32,839 nucleotides of DNA, from positions 1-32,839 of the forward strand of contig BDSV01000079.1 of the NCBI GenBank assembly GCA_002898075.1, read 5' to 3'. The notes under the pieces were generated by a model. It made no database searches. It was not told the DNA's origin and saw only the letters and a list, made by a program, of their open reading frames with translations. This document shows positions 17,083 through 24,045 of the stretch, in pieces (the first letter of the stretch is position 1; every line of letters starts with the position of its first letter). Source of the DNA: a bacterium BMS3Abin03. GTDB lineage: Bacteria; Bacteroidota; Ignavibacteria; Ignavibacteriales; Ignavibacteriaceae. The position numbers and the translations under genes are program-made.

Positions 17083-17885
17083 AAACAATCGAATTATTTA
17101 ACATCCGCAAACCTGCTATAGGAATGATTCATGTCGATGCCCTCCCGGGAACGCCTGATTATAAAGGGGATGTGAAAAACATTATAAATAAAGCAAGAAA
17201 GGAATCAGTAATTTATAAAGATGCAGGCATCGATGCGATTGTAATAGAAAATATGCACGACGTACCGTATCTTAAAAGAAGCGTAGGTCCTGAAATAACC
17301 GCGTTGATGAGCATTGTAGGATATGAAGTTAAAAACATATCTAATTTGCCTTGTGGAATTCAGATACTTGCCGGTGCAAATAAGGAAGCACTTGCAGCAG
17401 CACATTCTGCCGGACTGGATTTTATACGTGCCGAGGGTTTTGTTTTTGCACATGTAGCCGATGAGGGCTTGATGGAATCGGATGCGGGCAAGCTGCTGCG
17501 ATACAGAAAGCAAATAGGTGCCGATAGCGTGTTAATTTTTACCGATATAAAAAAGAAACACAGCTCCCATTCCATTACTTCGGATGTCGATATTGTGGAG
17601 ACTGCAAAAGCAGCAGAGTTCTTATTAAGTGACGGTATAATTATAACCGGGAAAGCAACGGGTGAAGAAGCAGACATCGATGAAGTAAAGAAAGTTAAAG
17701 AGGCGGTAAACATTCCGGTGCTGATCGGTTCAGGCGTAACGATTGACAACATTGAAATGTTTCTACCCGTTGCAGATGCATTTATTATCGGTTCTTATTT
17801 TAAGCAGGGTGGTTTTTGGAAAAACGAAGTTGATAGCGATAGAGTAACTACACTGGTTAAAAAGATAAAAAGCTTAAAACGCTGA
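17079..17885 (+). CDS. BtpA/SgcQ-family TIM-barrel protein
   Basis: 268 aa from the ATG at 17079, which lies in an ATGA overlap with the preceding stop. A TTG 12 bp upstream would add only four residues that are not family-like. The start MKTIELFNIRKPAIGMIHVDALPGTP matches the family opening (short lead, then IGxIHxxxLPGxP). Other hallmarks are GIDAIVIENMHDVPY, DFIRAEGFVFAHVADEG, and the C-terminal phosphate-binding PVLIGSGVTIDN and DAFIIGSYFK. In cyanobacteria BtpA is needed for stable photosystem I; SgcQ is its enterobacterial relative in a sugar cluster. The biochemical activity is not established. No photosynthesis or sugar gene is nearby, so its role here is unknown. Confidence 0.9.
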   Translation: MKTIELFNIRKPAIGMIHVDALPGTPDYKGDVKNIINKARKESVIYKDAGIDAIVIENMHDVPYLKRSVGPEITALMSIVGYEVKNISNLPCGIQILAGANKEALAAAHSAGLDFIRAEGFVFAHVADEGLMESDAGKLLRYRKQIGADSVLIFTDIKKKHSSHSITSDVDIVETAKAAEFLLSDGIIITGKATGEEADIDEVKKVKEAVNIPVLIGSGVTIDNIEMFLPVADAFIIGSYFKQGGFWKNEVDSDRVTTLVKKIKSLKR

Positions 17886-17987
17886 TAACATAGCGCAGGG
17901 AAGCCACAAGAAAAAAAGATTAAAGTAAAAAGACAAAAGATTTATTTCTGCAAATCCCGCTAAGGATTAAAAAATATAACTGTGTTT

Positions 17988-19064
17988 TTATTCTGCAGAG
18001 AGTCTTAACAGCTCAACAATCATTGTTAATGCCTTTTGCATATCTTTAATATAAATATGTTCTTCGCGTGAATGTTCGAGTCGTGCGCCTATACCAACTA
18101 CAGCCATTTCAATACCATGATTATTATAAATTGAAGCATCGGTAAATCCCGTAATGAATGTTGCGGCAGCATCAATACCGGCTTCTTTCAATGCCTTCTT
18201 TGCCGTTTCAACCGTCCAACTGTTTTCGGGAATATCTACGGCTTTGCAGAGGTTTTCTACCTTTACTTCTGCTTTTGCACCGTATGTTTCCACTTCGTTA
18301 ATAATTATTTTTTTCATTTCATCTGCCAGTGCTTGTGCTTTACTGTGTACAAGACTTCTGCACTCGGCTAAAAATGTGGCGGATTCGGGTATGCCGTTTC
18401 TTATTAGTCCTCCTTCAATAACTCCAACGTTAGCTGTGGTTTCCTCGTCCAGTCTTCCAAGCTTTAAATTAGCAATTGCAGCGGCAGCCGCCTGAATTGC
18501 GTTAATCCCTTTTTCCGGCTCCATACCGGCATGGGCAGCTTTGCCAATAACAGCAACATCAATAGTAAAATAAGACGGTCCCCCGATAACGATAGTTTCC
18601 AATGTGTCGTTGTCTAATAGGAATCCTTTCTTTGCGGTAATTTTCCCGAAGTCTAAATTTTTAACGCCGAGTAAACCAACTTCTTCCTGTCTGCTTATTG
18701 CAATTTCAACCGGCGGTCTTACTTCCGCAATTCGTAAAGCTTCCAGCATTTCGGCAATACCGGCTTTGTCGTCAGCGCCTAATATTGTCATCCCTTTAGA
18801 TTTTATTATTCCGTTTTCAAGTACAGGTTCTATTCCTACACCCGGTTTTACGGTATCGGCATGACAGGAAAGAAGAACAGGTTCCTTTCCCTCACAACTT
18901 TTTGCGGGCAGCTTTGCAATTAAATTTCCGTAGTTATCTTTTTCAGCCGCCGCTCCTATTTTTTCAAATTCGTTTAGCAGATAATTTATAAATTTCTCTT
19001 CGTTACCCGATTCACTGTCAATCCGTACCATCTCCATAAACTGGTTAACCATTTTATCACTCAT
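17988..19064 (-). CDS. M20-family peptidase (PepT-like aminopeptidase)
   Basis: 358 aa, soluble zinc peptidase. Predicted metal and catalytic residues are all present: H68 and D70 (SCHADTV), D98 (GADDKAG), E127/E128 (RQEEVGLLG), D151 (LLDND) and H336 (EEHIY). The lid/dimerisation domain (about 165-270) is inserted as usual, with GKAAHAGMEPEKGINAI at its start. It resembles the peptidase-T-like subgroup that removes N-terminal residues from short peptides; the exact substrate cannot be read from sequence. It is transcribed toward the BtpA-family gene (convergent, 102 bp gap with no evident terminator) and divergently from the receiver gene at 19291. Confidence 0.92.
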   Translation of the reverse strand: MSDKMVNQFMEMVRIDSESGNEEKFINYLLNEFEKIGAAAEKDNYGNLIAKLPAKSCEGKEPVLLSCHADTVKPGVGIEPVLENGIIKSKGMTILGADDKAGIAEMLEALRIAEVRPPVEIAISRQEEVGLLGVKNLDFGKITAKKGFLLDNDTLETIVIGGPSYFTIDVAVIGKAAHAGMEPEKGINAIQAAAAAIANLKLGRLDEETTANVGVIEGGLIRNGIPESATFLAECRSLVHSKAQALADEMKKIIINEVETYGAKAEVKVENLCKAVDIPENSWTVETAKKALKEAGIDAAATFITGFTDASIYNNHGIEMAVVGIGARLEHSREEHIYIKDMQKALTMIVELLRLSAE

Positions 19065-19168
19065 ACTTTAACCTTTCTTTAATATTGATGATAAGAAATT
19101 TAGTAAAATCAGAATTCAAAAAGACATCGTTTTCACAACGGCATGTTTTTCTACGAGCAGCAACTTGT

Positions 19169-19215
19169 TTTGTAAGATAAATTCTTACAAAGAAATAGGA
19201 AGTCTTCCTATTTCT
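19169..19215. promoter_or_regulatory. Two abutting perfect dyads between divergent genes
   Basis: TTTGTAAGA (19169-19177) and TCTTACAAA (19183-19191) form a 9-bp inverted repeat with a 5-nt spacer. It is immediately followed by AGAAATAGGAAG (19191-19202) and CTTCCTATTTCT (19204-19215), a 12-bp repeat with a 1-nt spacer. They lie between the peptidase start (19064) and the receiver start (19291). There is no T-run after the second on the plus strand, so operators are more likely than a terminator. Confidence 0.5.
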
Positions 19216-19290
19216 AATTAACTGTTTAATTATAACTTGCAATTAAAATAAAAATATTCATGAACTAAAAAACACAACGTTAGCGATATA

Positions 19291-19698
19291 ATGAACTCAA
19301 CGGGTAAAATAGATGTTGTTATTGCCGATGACTCTCCGTTGGTAAGAGAAAGATTGGGAAACATGTTAAGTGAAGACCCCAATATTAACATTGTCGGGCT
19401 TGCAAGAGACTCGTTAGAAGCGCTGAGCTTTGTTGAATATAAAAAGCCCGATGCCGTGGTTCTTGATATAAGAATGCCGGGTGCCAATGGTATAGAGGTG
19501 TTAAAAAAAATAAAAAAAATGAGTCCGTCAACCGTTGTTATAATTCTTACTAATTACCCCGGGAGCCAATACAAAACTATGTGCTATAAATCGGGAGTTG
19601 ATTATTTTTTTGATAAGTCTAATGAATATCATTTAGTTCCTAAAGTTTTGAGCGAGCTGGCAAACAGCAGCCCGGTTCGTTCTTACAGTTTAAAATAA
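19291..19698 (+). CDS. Single-domain response regulator (NarL-type receiver without HTH)
   Basis: 135 aa. The receiver has D13/D14 (IADDSPLVRERL), acceptor D59 (VLDIRMPGANG), T87 and K109 (FFDKSNE). The VRERLGNML and GLARDSLEAL segments are typical of NarL/FixJ-class receivers, but the chain stops about 10 residues after the receiver with no LuxR-type DNA-binding domain. It could be a phosphate sink, or a partner of the NarX-type kinase encoded at 27054 (inference from class match, not from adjacency). A strong inverted repeat follows the stop. Confidence 0.92.
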   Translation: MNSTGKIDVVIADDSPLVRERLGNMLSEDPNINIVGLARDSLEALSFVEYKKPDAVVLDIRMPGANGIEVLKKIKKMSPSTVVIILTNYPGSQYKTMCYKSGVDYFFDKSNEYHLVPKVLSELANSSPVRSYSLK

Positions 19699-19707
19699 TA
19701 AGATTTT

Positions 19708-19782
19708 AGCCCTCTTATATCAATTTAAAAGTAAGTAGCCTCCTATTCTCTTGCTTCTATACACCCCTGATATTAGAGGGCT
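19708..19782 (+). terminator. Long-loop inverted repeat after the receiver gene
   Basis: Arms 19708-19722 and 19768-19782 (AGCCCTCTTATATCA and TGATATTAGAGGGCT) pair at 14 of 15 positions across a 45-nt loop. TTTATTATTT follows the right arm. It begins 9 nt after the stop codon and fits a terminator with a large loop, though the long loop also allows a regulatory RNA structure. Confidence 0.6.
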
Positions 19783-19949
19783 TTTATTATTTATCCCGCC
19801 TAAATATAAAATTCAATAGTTTTTTAGCATATTTCTTAAGCCGTTGGTAATAATAAAAGTTTTTTTACTTAATTTAAGGTAATACTTTACCTCCGGTTTT
19901 TTCTAATATTTGCTGTTTAACAATGTAAATTATAAACAAGAATGTTGAG

Positions 19950-22700
19950 ATGAAAAAAAAACAAAGCACAATAGAAGTTTTGAAAAAGCAGGTGAAAGAA
20001 TTAACTGCCTCCCTCAATGAAGCAAATTACATAAAAGAAAATTTCCGTTTAATACAATTCACGATAGATAAATTTTCCGAGCCGGCTTTCTGGATGAAAA
20101 AGGACTGCCGGTTTATTTATGTAAACGACGCTGCCTGCAGTTCTCTTGGTTATACAAAAGAAGAACTCCTTTCGATGTGCCTTTTCGATATTGATATAAA
20201 GTACCGGGAGGAAAACCGGGAAGCACATTGGAAGGACTTAAAAGAGAAGAAAACAATTATCTTTGAATCTATTCATAAAACAAAAGAAGGTTTGTCCTTC
20301 CCTGTAGAGATAACCGCCAATTTTATTGAATTTAAAGGTGAAGAATATAACTGCGCCTTCGCACGAAACATTTCCAAAAGAAGAGAAACGGAAAAAGAGC
20401 TTAAGACATCAGCAAATATTCTTGAAAATGTTGCTGAGGCAATTATAGCTACAGACAGAAATTTTGTTATTACCGGTTGGAACAACAGCGCCGAACGTAT
20501 GTACGGATGGAAAAAGGAAGAGGTGATAGGCAGAAGACTAAAAGACATTCTGAAATTTGAATACCCCGGGGACAGCAGAGATACGATTGCAGGTAAATTT
20601 ATTAATGATGGATTTTATAAAGGCGAAATAATTCATCATAAGAAAGGCGGTACCCCCATGACCGTTTTTAGTTCGGTATCTGTGATAAAGGACAAAAGAG
20701 GAAACATTATCGGTGCGGTTTCTATAAACAGTGATATTACCGAACAGAAAAGAGTTGAAGAAGAACTGAAATTGAGTGAAGAGCGCTTCCGGGTCGCATT
20801 CCACACAAGCCCGAATTTAATAAACATAAACCGGATGGAAGACGGTAAATACGTTGATATAAATGAAGCATTTACTAAAATTACCGGTTATACTATGGAC
20901 GATGTGCACAATAAAACTTCACTTGAAATTAATATTTGGAAAAATCCCGAGTTGAGAGATAAAGTTATAACCCAACTGAAGGAAAACGGTGTTGTAAAAA
21001 ACCTGGATGCAGAATTTGTTATGAAAGACGGCAGTATTCGTTATGGCTTAATGTCTGCCAATGTAATATATATCGGCGATGAAAAACATACACTCTCAGT
21101 TACCTGCGATATTACCGAACAAAAGCTTGCAGAAAAAACACTTATTGAATCAGAAGCCAAGTTTAAGGATTTAACCGAAAAATCTCTTGTTGGTGTTTAT
21201 TTGATTGTGGACGGGCTGTTCAAGTATGTTAATCCTAAACTTGTAGAAATTTTCGGTTACACTGTCGATGAGCTTATCGATAAGCTCGGACCCGAAGACC
21301 TTGTTTTACCTGAAGACTGGAGTATAGTTAACGAGAATCTTCGTAAAAGAATCCGAGGCGAAATTAGCTCGGTTAACTATACTTTGCGCGCCAGGAAGAA
21401 AGCTGGAAATATAATCTTTACCGAGGTTTACGGCTCACGAACAATTTACAACGGAAAACCCGCTATTATCGGAACTCTAATAGATATTACCGACCGTATG
21501 CAAATGGAAATGGATTTGCGAAACAGTGAAGCACGCTATCACCGGTTATTTGAAGATTCTCCCATCTCATTATTAGAGGAAGATTTTTCTGAACTAATGA
21601 GCTACATCGATGAACTAAAAAACCGGGGTGTCTCCGATTTCCGGAAATACTTCTACGAAAACCCGGACGATGTGAGATTATGTGCAGAAAAAGTTAAACT
21701 GCTCGATTTAAATAATACTACCCTAACATTGTATCAAGCCGTAACAAAGGAAGAATTATTAGGGGATCTGAGCAAGCTGTTAAACGAAAAAGCTCTCTGG
21801 GTTTTTAAAGAAGAATTGATCGCTCTCGCCGAAAGAAAAACGCGGTTTGAATCGGAAGCAGAAATAATTACGATGCAGGGTAATTACAGGAACATTTACC
21901 TGAGATTATATGTGGGCAAAACGGAAGAAGGCGAATACAATTACTCGCGTGTACTGCTCGCTATTAATGATATTACAGAACATAAAAACAACGAGAAAAA
22001 AATTGAAAAGAAATCTAAATATTTAGAATGGATGCACCGGTCTTCACTTAAGTTAGCTAAAGTTAAATCCGAAGAAGATATTTACAGTATGGTCACAGAG
22101 CAGATAAGACAATTTACAGATGCATTCTTGTGCACATTTAGCGAATACGTTCCGGCGAAAAACGTGTTTATCTTAAAATCCCAGATTTGCTCGCAAAGAA
22201 AATTTAACCGGTTAAAAAATATTCTGGGAATTTCTCCGGATAACCTGGAAATAAAAGCAGACCCCGGTTTAATGAGTTTACGAAAGAGCGGCAAATATTC
22301 ACGCATAAAAGATGTCTCGAATGTGATTGAAATGAAAGGTGTTCCTAAAGTACTTTTAAAAAATGCGTATTCATTAATTGGTATTGGTGAATCTATCGGG
22401 TTCCCGATTATTTATGAAAACAATTTGGTTGGAGAATGCAGCATATTTCTATCGAAGCAGACATCCATAAAAGATGAACAACTCGAAATAGTGAATGTTT
22501 ATCTGAACTACGTATCTATTGCAATACAGCGTAAGAAGGCGGAGCATCAACTGCAGGAAAAAGTTGATGAGCTTGAACGTTTTAATAAGCTAACTGTCGG
22601 CAGGGAATTAAAAATGATTGAATTGAAAAAAGAAGTGAATATGCTTTTAAACCGATCGGGAAAAGAATCTTTATACAGAATCCCCGAAGATGATGATTAG
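19950..22700 (+). CDS. Multi-PAS/GAF sensor protein without a kinase or other output domain
   Basis: 916 aa, soluble. After a short coiled start (1-29) come five PAS-type domains (about 30-150, 153-272, 274-394, 398-515 and 523-685). The PAC ends are visible as ARNISKRRETEKEL, NSDITEQKRVEEEL, TCDITEQKLAEKTL, LIDITDRMQMEMDL and INDITEHKNNEKK. A GAF-like domain (about 690-855) follows, then a coiled coil ending at 916 with NKLTVGRELKMIELKKEV. That coil normally connects sensor domains to a kinase, yet there is no H box or ATPase region, and the 498 bp that follow contain no kinase remnant. It may signal by binding kinases in trans, such as those encoded at 24046 or 27054. The fifth PAS is the divergent long type, with an embedded helical segment. 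Confidence 0.9.
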   Translation: MKKKQSTIEVLKKQVKELTASLNEANYIKENFRLIQFTIDKFSEPAFWMKKDCRFIYVNDAACSSLGYTKEELLSMCLFDIDIKYREENREAHWKDLKEKKTIIFESIHKTKEGLSFPVEITANFIEFKGEEYNCAFARNISKRRETEKELKTSANILENVAEAIIATDRNFVITGWNNSAERMYGWKKEEVIGRRLKDILKFEYPGDSRDTIAGKFINDGFYKGEIIHHKKGGTPMTVFSSVSVIKDKRGNIIGAVSINSDITEQKRVEEELKLSEERFRVAFHTSPNLININRMEDGKYVDINEAFTKITGYTMDDVHNKTSLEINIWKNPELRDKVITQLKENGVVKNLDAEFVMKDGSIRYGLMSANVIYIGDEKHTLSVTCDITEQKLAEKTLIESEAKFKDLTEKSLVGVYLIVDGLFKYVNPKLVEIFGYTVDELIDKLGPEDLVLPEDWSIVNENLRKRIRGEISSVNYTLRARKKAGNIIFTEVYGSRTIYNGKPAIIGTLIDITDRMQMEMDLRNSEARYHRLFEDSPISLLEEDFSELMSYIDELKNRGVSDFRKYFYENPDDVRLCAEKVKLLDLNNTTLTLYQAVTKEELLGDLSKLLNEKALWVFKEELIALAERKTRFESEAEIITMQGNYRNIYLRLYVGKTEEGEYNYSRVLLAINDITEHKNNEKKIEKKSKYLEWMHRSSLKLAKVKSEEDIYSMVTEQIRQFTDAFLCTFSEYVPAKNVFILKSQICSQRKFNRLKNILGISPDNLEIKADPGLMSLRKSGKYSRIKDVSNVIEMKGVPKVLLKNAYSLIGIGESIGFPIIYENNLVGECSIFLSKQTSIKDEQLEIVNVYLNYVSIAIQRKKAEHQLQEKVDELERFNKLTVGRELKMIELKKEVNMLLNRSGKESLYRIPEDDD

Positions 22701-22716
22701 TCTTCGTGCTTCTGCT

Positions 22717-22734
22717 CAAAACAAATTTGTTTTG
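22717..22734. repeat. Perfect 18-bp palindrome
   Basis: CAAAACAAATTTGTTTTG is exactly self-complementary. It lies 17 bp after the stop of the multi-PAS gene. Possible roles are a symmetric protein-binding site or the remains of a repeat element. Confidence 0.4.
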
Positions 22735-22812
22735 TCGTTCGTTAAAAAACAAAAGAATTTTGTGGGGGTTTTATTATCAGACAAATTAAAACCTTCTTTG
22801 AGCGTATCTCTT

Positions 22813-22860
22813 CCCCTCCTTCTCTTCGCGAGAGAAGGTAGATTACAAGTGGGGTGAGTT
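22813..22860. repeat. REP-like palindromic element
   Basis: CCTTCTCT (22818-22825) pairs with AGAGAAGG (22831-22838) around TCGCG. An outer CCCC (22813-22816) can pair with GGGG (22851-22854), followed by TGAG. The arrangement of a C/T-rich stem with GGGGTGAG resembles dispersed intergenic palindromes known from many bacterial genomes. Only one copy is present in this window, so repetition cannot be shown here. Confidence 0.5.
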
Positions 22861-22905
22861 CATATTAAAATGGATAACGTTAAATCCAAAGTTATATCAT
22901 TTACA

Positions 22906-22983
22906 AATTGGTTTTCGGATTTTAGTTTTATTATAAACTCTCTTGAAAAGAGAGGAGTTTATTGTAAAATCCGAAGACCAGTT
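22906..22983. repeat. 78-nt near-perfect hairpin in the 22701-23198 gap
   Basis: Outer arms of 19 nt (22906-22924 and 22965-22983) pair at every position if three G-U pairs are allowed on one strand. Inner arms ATAAACTC (22933-22940) and GAGTTTAT (22955-22962) continue the stem, with a small terminal hairpin around GAAA. No T-run follows. The remaining 23000-23198 is AT-rich with no gene seen. Confidence 0.55.
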
Positions 22984-23198
22984 AAAATAGTGTATGTAAT
23001 TGAAGTAACTTTTTAAATTATTTTATACGGCTGTTAGAGTTTGAACGAAAACGCATCAGGTAAATTTGAGCACGGGTTTATTTTTGTGGGGCAGTTTCTT
23101 TTTTATTGTTGCTCTGGTTTTTGATCATTGTTTGTTGTCCGGATTTTTTTAATGTTCTGTTAGATGATACATCAATATTAATTATGAAGCGCTAAACA

Positions 23199-24026
23199 TT
23201 GAAAGAAGAAATAAATAAAATTATACGCCATATTTACAATGTTAAAGGAACCGATCTGAATATCTTCGAACCTTCCTTTTTGCGGGAAAGAATAAAAAAA
23301 AGGATGGGGAACACCTCGACTTTAAATTTTGAAAATTATTTAGGTCTGCTGAAAACCGATTCACAGGAAGCCGACCGCCTGGTTGACCTCCTTTTTATTA
23401 AGCACAGCCAATTCTTCCGCAATTCACTCACGTTCGAAATTCTGGAAAATATTGTTCTTCCCCAAATCGTAAACGATAAAATAAACAGGAAGGAAAAGCA
23501 TATACGCATCTGGTCTGCTGGTTGTGCAGACGGGCAGGAGCCATACTCACTTGCTATGTTAATCAATGAGGTCTGTCTCTCGGAAAAGTACGAATTCGTT
23601 GTAGATATATTCGGTACCGATCTATCTCGGGCAGCTCTTCAATGCGCAAAAAAAGGGTGGTATTTTTCCGAAAATATGGATCACGTTAAGTACTTTTACC
23701 TTAACAAGTATTTTATAAAAAAACAGGACCGGTTTGAAATCTGCAAACAAATAAAAGACCTCGTTAACTTTTCATTATACGATTTGTTAGAAAAAAAGAC
23801 TATTGCTCCGCCGGCATGTATATACGCGGGTTTCGATTTGATTATGTGCGGTAATTTATTGATGTATTACAATGAAACGACTCAAAAATTTATTCTTAAT
23901 AAATTATACCGTGCTTTAGATAACCGCAGCTGGTTAGTCGTTGGCGAATCGGAAGCATCGGCTGTAAAAAACTTTGGGCATTTTAATACATTCAACAGGG
24001 CAGGAAGAATTTATAGTAAAGACTAA
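23199..24026 (+). CDS. CheR-family protein methyltransferase
   Basis: 275 aa. The chemotaxis-type SAM-dependent methyltransferase has an N-terminal helical domain (about 1-75, with HSQFFRN at 69-75 in place of the usual T-x-FFR) and a catalytic domain with motif I SAGCADGQEPYSLAM (106-120). The acidic SAM contact is FGTDLSRAAL (138-147), and the post-motif is DLIMCGNLLMYY (213-224), where most CheR have CRN. CheR normally methylates glutamates of chemoreceptors. No receptor, CheB or CheW gene is in the window; the neighbours are sensor kinases, and CheR proteins are known next to PAS-kinase networks. The start is TTG at 23199 without a good ribosome site; the next in-frame ATG is at residue 36, inside the N-terminal domain. 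The kinase gene follows after 19 bp. Confidence 0.88.
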   Translation: MKEEINKIIRHIYNVKGTDLNIFEPSFLRERIKKRMGNTSTLNFENYLGLLKTDSQEADRLVDLLFIKHSQFFRNSLTFEILENIVLPQIVNDKINRKEKHIRIWSAGCADGQEPYSLAMLINEVCLSEKYEFVVDIFGTDLSRAALQCAKKGWYFSENMDHVKYFYLNKYFIKKQDRFEICKQIKDLVNFSLYDLLEKKTIAPPACIYAGFDLIMCGNLLMYYNETTQKFILNKLYRALDNRSWLVVGESEASAVKNFGHFNTFNRAGRIYSKD

Positions 24027-24045
24027 ATTAGTTTTGGAGAAATAA

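Noticed and set aside
22870-23016. 48-codon frame starting ATG GAT AAC across the large hairpin
   Set aside because: It has no well-spaced ribosome site and its composition is dictated by the inverted repeat; kept as a remote possibility only.
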